This document shows, piece after piece, positions 5,419-11,666 of a stretch of 46,982 bases of DNA. The DNA is taken from the IMG/VR virus record IMGVR_UViG_3300010157_000102, positions 1 to 46,982 of that record; one strand, 5' to 3'. Position 1 is the stretch's first letter; each line of letters opens with the position of its first letter. This stretch comes from a virus. Position numbers and translations under genes: made by a program. The notes beneath the pieces are model-generated. The model had not been told where the DNA came from. It did no database searches and was given only the letters and a program-made list of their open reading frames with translations.

Positions 5419-6612
5419 TTAACTATTTATAATCTTATATTTTTCAATATAGTTATATCCAAAATTCTTTTCGAAATCTCTCCAAGAAATGCTATTAAAT
5501 AGACCATAATTTATTTTATGTGCAAAGAATGCATTTGGTTCATTTGCTATAAAATTCATATAGTTTTTAAAATTTTTATCTACAGATAGTCTATGTGAAG
5601 TTTTCTCTTTTGTGATTGTCCAAAAATCAGAATCATATGTAGAACCACCATGATAAATGTAAGAAATAAATGTCTCTAGATCATTTGCAGTTTCGTATAA
5701 TGTTGCGTTGATATCATCATGTGGTCGATTAAATTTAAGATGTTCCATAAACATCTGCATAACCAAATTATAATATGTTCCTGACATCGCTTCCAATGGC
5801 TCGAAGAAAAGAGCACGATTACCATTCTTAATAACTCTACCAACAAAAGTATTTTTTGTGTAGTAAGATTTAAACTTAAACTCTCTCAAATTTAAATCTT
5901 CAACTTTTACATTGAATCTTTCTGCAATATCTGACATCGCATCTTCTTTGGAAGTTATAGTATCATTATATAGATATCCCCACCCCTGTCTTGTTTTAAG
6001 TGGAATTCCAAACATCCAACCATTTCTATGCGCCACATGATATGTCCATTCCCAAGTTCCCTGTTCAGGAATCATATGAACCAAACAATGATTAACAGGA
6101 ATACTATCTGCCATTGTATACTCTGAATAATCTGTTGGATATCCACGGCAATCTACAACATAATCAAAAGTTAATTTTTTATCATCGATAGTAACAACAG
6201 CAGAAGAGTCAGTTGATACTATGTCTGTTACATTACCTTGAATCTCTTTAAACTTATTTCCCCAAAGTTCATAAAATCTTTTGAAAGAAAAATCTTTAAT
6301 TTTAAAGTTATTAAAATGCATACCACGAGCAGGTGGTTGAATGTGACTGAGGATATCATGTTGTCTCCAGCCTGTATATTTTACGCCATGTTTAATTGTG
6401 GCATCAAGTTCATCGCCATCCTGCAACAAAGTGAATCGTGTTCCTTCAAACATAGTCTGGGGAATAGCAATAGTTGTACTTTCACCAATACCAAGGATAG
6501 GTGTGTTTGGGTCATAAACAGAATAGATTTCAAACTCTTCTGGGCAGTTAGCCAACAAATGTGCAAGACTGACGACACCTGCAGTTCCGATTCCAACAAC
6601 AGCTATCTTCAT
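5419..6612 (-). CDS. Flavin-dependent tryptophan-halogenase-like protein (397 aa)
   Basis: Flavin-dependent halogenases use FADH2, O2 and halide to make HOX, which a conserved lysine hands to the substrate. The N-terminus VVGIGTAGV (5-13) is the GxGxxG FAD-binding loop. GIGESTTIAIP (41-51) is the family GES/TxP region. Lys74 in DATIKHGVKYTGW aligns with the catalytic lysine of PrnA. The WxWxIP motif is altered to GWMFGIP near residue 203, with Phe for the second Trp. FFEPLEAMSG and the C-terminal helices are typical. Similar genes are known in cyanophages, one of which (VirX1) was shown to halogenate. Its start overlaps the gene 62 stop by ATGA, so it is co-transcribed with the clamp loader. 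The substrate is unknown. Confidence 0.85.
   Translation of the reverse strand: MKIAVVGIGTAGVVSLAHLLANCPEEFEIYSVYDPNTPILGIGESTTIAIPQTMFEGTRFTLLQDGDELDATIKHGVKYTGWRQHDILSHIQPPARGMHFNNFKIKDFSFKRFYELWGNKFKEIQGNVTDIVSTDSSAVVTIDDKKLTFDYVVDCRGYPTDYSEYTMADSIPVNHCLVHMIPEQGTWEWTYHVAHRNGWMFGIPLKTRQGWGYLYNDTITSKEDAMSDIAERFNVKVEDLNLREFKFKSYYTKNTFVGRVIKNGNRALFFEPLEAMSGTYYNLVMQMFMEHLKFNRPHDDINATLYETANDLETFISYIYHGGSTYDSDFWTITKEKTSHRLSVDKNFKNYMNFIANEPNAFFAHKINYGLFNSISWRDFEKNFGYNYIEKYKIINS
5424..5431 (-). promoter_or_regulatory. Possible late promoter upstream of regA
   Basis: TATAAATA, the exact T4 late-promoter octamer, is present on the minus strand 43 bp before the regA ATG. It overlaps the last codons of the halogenase gene. 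A late promoter for regA is not expected, and in AT-rich DNA this could be chance. Confidence 0.35.
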
Positions 6613-6989
6613 TTTCCACCCTTATATAATTTATCTTTTATATCTATCAACTGATCTTCAGTCAATATACTTAAAGCGTCTATTGCTTTAGAATCAGAAT
6701 ACCCAAAATATTCTTTCACTAAACGAAGTGACTCTGTTTCAGCATCTTTTTTATGCCATTTAGAAAATCTTTTTTTCTTACTAACTGAGTTTAGTAAGAA
6801 AGAAAACTGCCAGTCCACTGGAATAGATGAGTTGCGATTCATCTCATTCGCATATAAGACTGTATCAGGAAAATAACCCAACCCCCTGTTAATAATAAAA
6901 GGAACATAGTCCTTCTTGGCCATCGGGTCTTCTGCTAAGAGATCTTTCTTTGTGAAATTGATTGCATTAATAAAGTCAAAGGGTGTCAT
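6609..6989 (-). CDS. 62: Clamp loader small subunit gp62 (126 aa)
   Basis: gp62 pairs with gp44 to load the gp45 clamp onto DNA. The protein begins MTPFDFINAINFTKKDL, contains DYVPFIINRGLGYFPDTVLYANEMN (a hallmark of phage gp62), then DWQFSFLLNSVSKKKR. It is shorter than T4 gp62 (187 aa) but has the usual length for cyanophage-type T4 relatives. It has ATGA overlaps with the genes on both sides. Confidence 0.92.
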   Translation of the reverse strand: MTPFDFINAINFTKKDLLAEDPMAKKDYVPFIINRGLGYFPDTVLYANEMNRNSSIPVDWQFSFLLNSVSKKKRFSKWHKKDAETESLRLVKEYFGYSDSKAIDALSILTEDQLIDIKDKLYKGGK

Positions 6990-7309
6990 GATATGAAACC
7001 AACTTCTTTAAGTACAGACTCATGACATGCAAATCGTTTTCCAGGAAATCTTTCTACAAGAATTTTTTCTACATCTTCTTTGGAAGATCCCTGTGCCATG
7101 AATTGTTTGGTATCTTTATCGTAAACAAATAACATATCATTATGTTTTTCGATAATAATATGGATTTGTTCTTCCTCTTCAGCTTCATCAATATTTGCAA
7201 AGAATTTATCAATCTGATGTTTGGCATGTTTCTCTCTAGCGTTCCAGCCAGATACTGCACCCATGATCCATACAACGAATGTAAATACTACTAGTAAAAT
7301 GATTTCCAT
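6986..7309 (-). CDS. Single-pass membrane protein of unknown function (107 aa)
   Basis: Residues 1-20 (MEIILLVVFTFVVWIMGAVS) form a membrane segment or uncleaved signal anchor. This is followed by a charged helix with an EAEEEEQ stretch and a small alpha/beta domain with FVYDKDTKQFMAQG. A similar gene is often found between 44 and 62 in cyanophage-type T4 relatives. No function is known. It starts 8 bp after the gene 44 stop and overlaps gene 62 by 4 bp. Confidence 0.75.
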   Translation of the reverse strand: MEIILLVVFTFVVWIMGAVSGWNAREKHAKHQIDKFFANIDEAEEEEQIHIIIEKHNDMLFVYDKDTKQFMAQGSSKEDVEKILVERFPGKRFACHESVLKEVGFIS

Positions 7310-7316
7310 ATTAGCC

Positions 7317-8267
7317 TCATTTGAATTTACACTGAGCCATAATCTCAGTGAGTGCTGCCATTATATTTAGTTCATGGTCAGCTACAAATGCTGCTTTATA
7401 TTGATAGTCTGCAAGAATTAGAACCAACTGTGGAACACTGTTTGGTTCAATTGTAGTTGCAGCACTATCATATAATTCACGGAACAATGATGTGGTATCT
7501 GAGTCAGAGTTCTTAGAAACCCACTTACGGACTTCGGTGAAGTCTTTTTCTTTAAGTAGTTTAATCAAACCCTTAAATGATTCCTCAGACATATTGACGA
7601 GGATACCAGAATCAATTTTACCAGACACAGAGTATCGTTGGAGTTCATTTAGAATCCTACGGTAATCTGGAAAGTGTTTAGTGATTAGTTCGGCAACTAC
7701 CTTAGGATCAAACTCAATTTGCTCTTGTTTGAGGATTGATACTGCTCGCTTGAAGAAGGTTGCAGCGATCTCCTGCTTGTCTTTGGAATCAATCTTAAAC
7801 TCAACCACAGAACAACGACTATGGATAGGTTCAATGATACGATTCTTAAAGTTACAGGTAAGGATGAATCGACAGTTGTTGGCAAACTCTTCAATGAATC
7901 CACGAAGTGCTGGCTGAGTTGAATTAGCATTAAGGTAATCCGCTTCATCGAGGATGACAACTTTCTTGGCATCAGTCAATGATATAGTGGAAGCGAATCC
8001 CTTAATCTTAGTGCGCAGAGTATCAATACCCGATTCTTCGGATCCGTTGATCATCATAAACTCTGCACCAATTTCATTACATAGTGCTTTAGCAATTGTA
8101 GTTTTACCTACACCTGCTGAACCAGTGAACAAGAAATTAGGTAGTTCACCTTGTTCAACATACTGACGGAAAGTATCTTTCAATGCCTGTGGCAAAACAC
8201 AATCATCAATCTTCTGTGGACGATACTTTTCTACCCACAAAAACATGTCATCACGACTATCAATCAT
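7317..8267 (-). CDS. 44: Clamp loader ATPase gp44 (316 aa)
   Basis: This AAA+ subunit forms the ATPase part of the sliding-clamp loader. WVEKYRPQKIDDCVLP at the N-terminus is the RFC-box-like opening. Walker A is GSAGVGKT (49-56). Walker B is LDEADYLN (106-113). The sensor region is CNFKNRIIEPIHSRC, with the SRC arginine motif. The length matches T4 gp44 (319 aa). The promoter and inverted repeat at 8295-8331 lie just upstream. Confidence 0.97.
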   Translation of the reverse strand: MIDSRDDMFLWVEKYRPQKIDDCVLPQALKDTFRQYVEQGELPNFLFTGSAGVGKTTIAKALCNEIGAEFMMINGSEESGIDTLRTKIKGFASTISLTDAKKVVILDEADYLNANSTQPALRGFIEEFANNCRFILTCNFKNRIIEPIHSRCSVVEFKIDSKDKQEIAATFFKRAVSILKQEQIEFDPKVVAELITKHFPDYRRILNELQRYSVSGKIDSGILVNMSEESFKGLIKLLKEKDFTEVRKWVSKNSDSDTTSLFRELYDSAATTIEPNSVPQLVLILADYQYKAAFVADHELNIMAALTEIMAQCKFK

Positions 8268-8294
8268 ATATCACTCCAAACATAATAAAGGAAC

Positions 8295-8331
8295 AAGAGG
8301 AGATTATACTCCTCTTTGTCTTAGAACTCAA
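8295..8331 (-). promoter_or_regulatory. Promoter with its -10 box in the loop of an inverted repeat, between genes 45 and 44
   Basis: TTGAGT (8326-8331) lies 17 bp upstream of TATAAT (8303-8308). The -10 hexamer is exactly the 6-nt loop between AAGAGGAG and CTCCTCTT (8-bp arms, 8295-8302 and 8309-8316). As RNA from upstream the same sequence forms a hairpin after gene 45, followed by GTTCCTTTATT. It may therefore be a weak terminator and a promoter at once. The -35 box overlaps the last codons of gene 45. Confidence 0.55.
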
Positions 8332-8980
8332 ATGTAGAATCTGCTTCTACTGCGACATAGTAAACTAAGTCGGTGTTTGGTGCTTTGAAACGAGAAATCT
8401 TCTTGCTTGAGATTGATACTTGGTAATCACCTGGAAGCATCTTTAGGTTTTCTACTTTCAAGTTTACTTTGAATGTCTTATCAGTGTCACCGATTGATTC
8501 ACTGTAAGAGTTACCAGTGGCATTCTTCTTGTCTCCAACAACAGCAGTAACTTTGCTACCATCACCAACGATTGATACATCTGCTGCACGGAGGACTGAA
8601 GAAGTTTTCTTAATCATATCCAACATCGCTGAAGACATGTTAAAGTTAATCTCTGCATCAGGGAAGGTAATTGCTTTCTGTGGTGCTACCAACACAGATG
8701 GGTCTGCAGCAAAGAACTTGATGTTCATGTTACCTTGTTTGATAGAAACATACTTGTCTTGGAATTCCAACTCAGGATCCTCGAACAAAGACATAGCACC
8801 AAGAAACTCATTTAAGTCATAGATGGCAAAGTCAGGGAATGACTCAGTGGTTGTTGCGTCAGCCATCACATTCTTTTGTGCACTGATAGTTGCTAGTTTG
8901 TTCCCACTCTTAAGTAGAAGATTGCTGTTGATGCCAGCAAAGTTCTTGATTAGGTTTACGGTTTCTTTAGATAGTTTCAT
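8321..8980 (-). CDS. 45: Sliding clamp gp45 (219 aa)
   Basis: The trimeric clamp tethers the polymerase to DNA and, in T4, also activates late transcription with gp55 and gp33. MKLSKETVNLIKNFAGINSN and LLLKSGNKL match T4 gp45, as do FAIYDLNEFLGAMSLF, FFAADPSVLVAPQK and the ending YYVAVEADSTFEF. The length is close to the 228 residues of T4. An AAGGAAA ribosome binding site precedes the ATG, and a consensus promoter lies at 9021-9049. Confidence 0.97.
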   Translation of the reverse strand: MKLSKETVNLIKNFAGINSNLLLKSGNKLATISAQKNVMADATTTESFPDFAIYDLNEFLGAMSLFEDPELEFQDKYVSIKQGNMNIKFFAADPSVLVAPQKAITFPDAEINFNMSSAMLDMIKKTSSVLRAADVSIVGDGSKVTAVVGDKKNATGNSYSESIGDTDKTFKVNLKVENLKMLPGDYQVSISSKKISRFKAPNTDLVYYVAVEADSTFEF

Positions 8981-9020
8981 AGGGTTTCCTTTTCAAATTG
9001 TACATTACTATGTATAAAAC

Positions 9021-9049
9021 ATTATACTTCAAAACGATCTACTTGTCAA
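9021..9049 (-). promoter_or_regulatory. Strong sigma70-type promoter for gene 45
   Basis: Perfect consensus hexamers TTGACA (9044-9049) and TATAAT (9021-9026) are separated by 17 bp on the minus strand. The -35 overlaps the 3' end of the DUF5664 gene. The predicted leader to the gene 45 ATG is about 35 nt. Confidence 0.85.
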
Positions 9050-9389
9050 GTTTATTTTTCTCGACAGAATAGTATACATCATGTTCATACAAGAACATCA
9101 AGCAACACATTGCGTGTGCCAAGTGATTCTTGCCAGTTTCGGGATCGTTTTGCTCTCCTTCTTTCCATGCCCAAAGATGTCTTTGCATTGCGTCAAAGTA
9201 TCTTCGTTTTGAGTCAGGAACATTCTTCCAATTATCTGGTTCGTATTTTTCCGCACCAAATGTTAGAATTTCTACAGTCGCTTTTAATGCGAGTGGTGGA
9301 AGTAAACCATATTGTAGTTTACCTCCATCAAATTTTCTACCACCTGTCGTGGCATTCTGGGACTTCTTGATATCTTCTTTGGTTGCCAT
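9039..9389 (-). CDS. DUF5664 family dATP/dGTP pyrophosphohydrolase-like protein (116 aa)
   Basis: The segment GGRKFDGGKLQYGLLPP opens the conserved domain. GAEKYEPDNWKNV follows, with the acidic metal-ligand helix, then YFDAMQRHLWAWKEGE and HLAHAMCCLMFLYEHD. This all-alpha arrangement is typical of DUF5664, related to MazG-type NTP pyrophosphohydrolases. Relatives (MazZ) cleave dATP/dGTP in 2-aminoadenine phages, but no purZ is seen here, so a simple nucleotide-pool role is more likely. It starts after a TTCG hairpin and ends inside the gene 45 promoter. Confidence 0.75.
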   Translation of the reverse strand: MATKEDIKKSQNATTGGRKFDGGKLQYGLLPPLALKATVEILTFGAEKYEPDNWKNVPDSKRRYFDAMQRHLWAWKEGEQNDPETGKNHLAHAMCCLMFLYEHDVYYSVEKNKLDK

Positions 9390-9416
9390 ATTTTATCTCC
9401 AAATGAATGCACAAAT

Positions 9417-9436
9417 GAGCACTCCGAAGAATGCCC
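9417..9436 (-). terminator. UUCG-capped stem, probable weak terminator
   Basis: On the minus strand GGGCATTC, TTCG and GAGTGCTC pair over 8 bp with two G-U pairs. The tail ATTTGTGC is only moderately T-rich. It lies between the wHTH gene and the DUF5664 gene. Confidence 0.45.
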
Positions 9437-9453
9437 ATTTATAACTCACTTAA

Positions 9454-9714
9454 TTAAACTGTACGAGTAAATACAGATGAACCAGCATAGCGGTTTGCAA
9501 TAGCAACCATCGCACGAGTTGGGCGACCAATGCGGTACTTAACAACTTCAGTACCATTCACAACTGCTGGGTTAGAGTAAACACAGTAACCTTGTTCACG
9601 CAAGTTGCGGATTGTGCTTGCTGGGTGAGCAATACCGAAAGAGGACTTGATCTGCTTAGCAGTAAAAGTCTTACCCTTGTTCAAATGCGTCAATAGCAAT
9701 TCTTGTTTAGACAT
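9454..9714 (-). CDS. Winged-helix DNA-binding protein (86 aa)
   Basis: The protein begins MSKQELLLTHLNKGKTFTAK; QIKSSFGIAHPASTIRNLRE is a typical helix-turn-helix with recognition helix, followed by a beta wing (GYCVYSNP ... VVKYRIG). This fits the helix-turn-helix domain family common in phages, where it may regulate transcription. A longer frame from 9741 is less likely: the ATG at 9714 has GGAG 6 nt upstream inside an ATTATGGAGATATT context, as at other early genes here. The target sites are unknown. Confidence 0.78.
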   Translation of the reverse strand: MSKQELLLTHLNKGKTFTAKQIKSSFGIAHPASTIRNLREQGYCVYSNPAVVNGTEVVKYRIGRPTRAMVAIANRYAGSSVFTRTV

Positions 9715-9744
9715 AATATCTCCATAATTAACAACCATCAAATG

Positions 9745-9782
9745 AAAAAAATCATCTGGGGCGATGGCAGTACCCCAGATGA
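9745..9782 (-). terminator. Strong rho-independent terminator
   Basis: TCATCTGGGG and CCCCAGATGA form a perfect 10-bp stem (9752-9761 with 9773-9782) with an 11-nt loop. On the minus strand it is followed by seven T residues. It ends the transcript of the 162-aa gene. Confidence 0.9.
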
Positions 9783-9796
9783 CAGGTAAACTCTAA

Positions 9797-10285
9797 TTAA
9801 ACTGTGATGCCATTCTCACGGAGGATCGCATTGAAGTCTTCGGTGTCGTCATCGAAGTCAACGGATTCATCAACAATCTTTTGAAGACGAGACATTTCCA
9901 TCTTATCTTCTTTCGCAACTGCAGTAGTTGCAGGTGCTTTGACTTTAACAGTCTTGGCTTTAGCCAGTTTCGCAACTTTGGCTTTAGCCTTTGCTACTTT
10001 TGGAGTATTCTTCTCAGCCAATTCTTTGGCATACGCAGACAACTCGGCATCAGTAGGAATCGGCAACTGGTATACACCACGCTCGATTTTGTTCTTGTTG
10101 AACAACCAGTTAGGGTAACCAATCTTTTCACCCTTCGCACCAGTACGCTGGTCACGAATTGTGTAATAGATTGCAGCACATTCCTTCAGAGTAATCTGAG
10201 GATCTTTCTTGTACTGTTTATTGGACTCGATTACAGCCACAACAAAACGCTTTTGAGACAATGACAAGTTTGCAAATTTCAACAT
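9797..10285 (-). CDS. Protein sharing the N-terminal domain of the neighbouring MoxR-like ATPase (162 aa)
   Basis: The N-terminal half (MLKFANLSLSQKRFVVAVIE ... YPNWLFNKNKIERGVYQLP) has the same FPxWLxxNKxxRGxY pattern as residues 46-61 of the ATPase encoded next (FPLWLMKNKVGRGLY). The middle is a low-complexity Lys/Ala/Val stretch (about 95-125). The C-terminus is acidic (SVDFDDDTEDFNAILREN). The ATG at 10285 is preferred over 10312 because AAGGA precedes it by about 10 nt. A shared partner or DNA-binding role with the ATPase is inferred; no function is known. It has its own promoter and a strong terminator. Confidence 0.75.
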   Translation of the reverse strand: MLKFANLSLSQKRFVVAVIESNKQYKKDPQITLKECAAIYYTIRDQRTGAKGEKIGYPNWLFNKNKIERGVYQLPIPTDAELSAYAKELAEKNTPKVAKAKAKVAKLAKAKTVKVKAPATTAVAKEDKMEMSRLQKIVDESVDFDDDTEDFNAILRENGITV

Positions 10286-10335
10286 AATATATTTTTCCTT
10301 AAAAAGTTTCACAAAAATCTAACACTCGAACAACT

Positions 10336-10364
10336 ATTATACTACAATTCCCAATTAAAGGCAA
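10336..10364 (-). promoter_or_regulatory. Early sigma70-type promoter
   Basis: TTGCCT (10359-10364) and TATAAT (10336-10341) are 17 bp apart on the minus strand. The core GTATAATAGT-GTT and CTTTAATTG segments match the sister promoters. A 7-bp stem with a 4-nt loop (10381-10398, CCCT...AGGG) lies just upstream. Confidence 0.8.
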
Positions 10365-10399
10365 GTTCTTTTTGTAATAACCCTACAAAGTTGCAGGGA

Positions 10400-11560
10400 T
10401 TAGAATGGAACCTCGTCCTCTACCTTTGGAGTCTCTACAGATGTAACGACTGGCTCAGGCTGAGGGTTTGCAACTTTATCGAACAAGTCAATAAATGCAG
10501 ACTTTGTTGCAGCATCAAAACGATTGCAACACAACTCGACTGCTTTCTGCTGATTCTTGAAAATCGCAAAGGCACGAACAATGTGGATCATACGACGAGT
10601 CGTAATTGTTTCATCCACACCACCATCCTCGAAAGTACGACGAATTGCTTCAGCCCACTTCACGAGTGTCTCTGCAAACTCGGCATCTAAACAGCCATAA
10701 GTTTCCATGAGATTCTTAATAATCTTAACTTCGATTTTAGCATTTGGATATTCCTGTTCGAATGTAACAGCGAATCGCTCCAAGAATGCTTCGTTCAAAA
10801 CATTGGTACCAATATAACGACCATCGTCTGAACCCTTACCCTTAGTATTGGCAGTGGCAAAGATGTTGAATCCTTCTGCTGGAACAATCATTTCGTTCTT
10901 GAGTTTGAAGTAGTATGGTTTACCCTCAAGAATTGGTTGTAAGCAAAGCAGAGTGTTTGCTGAACCTGCATCAATTTCGTCTAGCAACAAAGCAGTACCA
11001 CTGCGCATTGCAATCAAAACTGGACCCTCAACAATTTCCACATTACCATCTTCCAAAGTCTTGGAACCGATAAGTTGTTCTTCGTCAGTCATCATGTTAA
11101 GGTTAACACGAATGAGTGGTCGTTTGTGCTTGGCACAAATCTGTTCGACCATCGTAGACTTGCCATTCCCAGTTGGACCAGAAATATATGCAGGATAAAA
11201 GATTCCAGACTTGATAATGTTTTCCAAATCAGCGTAGTTGCCGAATGGAACAAAGTTAGGATCTTTCTTTGGGATTAGTGCTGAGATATCAGAGTAGTCC
11301 ACCTTAAAGGATTCTTGTTTCACAGGTTGTGCTTTCAGTGCAGTGTTTCCAACAACAGGGGTTGCACCACCTTCAATAGCGTACAAACCACGACCAACTT
11401 TATTCTTCATAAGCCACAGTGGGAATTTTTGTGTTCCCATCGCAGACATTACATCCATAAGTTCTGGTCTGCTAACCTGTCCTGTTGCAACTACATCAGG
11501 ATACATCTGCATTAGTTTAGACTCAAACTCATCACGAAATTCCATATTAACTTTTGCCAT
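10400..11560 (-). CDS. AAA+ ATPase of the MoxR/CobS type (386 aa)
   Basis: Residues 1-62 form a small domain (RPELMDVMSAMGTQKFPLWL, then NKVGRGLYAI) also present in the 162-aa neighbour. The AAA+ core has Walker A GPTGNGKS (128-135), RVNLNMMTDEEQLIG (the CobS-like segment), Walker B LLLDEID (191-197), then FNIFATANTKGKG (sensor 1) and FLERFAV (arginine finger region). Such phage genes are often labelled cobS, but the family also contains chaperone-like ATPases paired with VWA proteins. The VWA/HExxH gene immediately upstream is the probable partner. The ATG at 11560 has GGAG 6 nt upstream, inside the earlier in-frame ATG's codons. Confidence 0.88.
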   Translation of the reverse strand: MAKVNMEFRDEFESKLMQMYPDVVATGQVSRPELMDVMSAMGTQKFPLWLMKNKVGRGLYAIEGGATPVVGNTALKAQPVKQESFKVDYSDISALIPKKDPNFVPFGNYADLENIIKSGIFYPAYISGPTGNGKSTMVEQICAKHKRPLIRVNLNMMTDEEQLIGSKTLEDGNVEIVEGPVLIAMRSGTALLLDEIDAGSANTLLCLQPILEGKPYYFKLKNEMIVPAEGFNIFATANTKGKGSDDGRYIGTNVLNEAFLERFAVTFEQEYPNAKIEVKIIKNLMETYGCLDAEFAETLVKWAEAIRRTFEDGGVDETITTRRMIHIVRAFAIFKNQQKAVELCCNRFDAATKSAFIDLFDKVANPQPEPVVTSVETPKVEDEVPF

Positions 11561-11607
11561 CACATTCTCCATAATAAAAACTACACTTTCACAAATTCAT
11601 AACGACT

Positions 11608-11636
11608 ATTATACTGTAATTAACAATAAAAGTCAA
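11608..11636 (-). promoter_or_regulatory. Early sigma70-type promoter
   Basis: TTGACT (11631-11636) and TATAAT (11608-11613) are spaced 17 bp apart on the minus strand, preceded by the A-rich AAAAATAAGTG. It is followed by AGTCGTTATG as at 14.05 kb. It drives the MoxR-like ATPase gene. Confidence 0.85.
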
Positions 11637-11666
11637 CACTTATTTTTCCCTGTAGATACAAGGGTC

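Noticed and set aside
9039-9389. 2-aminoadenine (Z) genome based on the MazZ-like DUF5664 protein
   Set aside because: No PurZ, DatZ or DpoZ gene is in the window, and DUF5664 proteins occur widely in phages with normal DNA.
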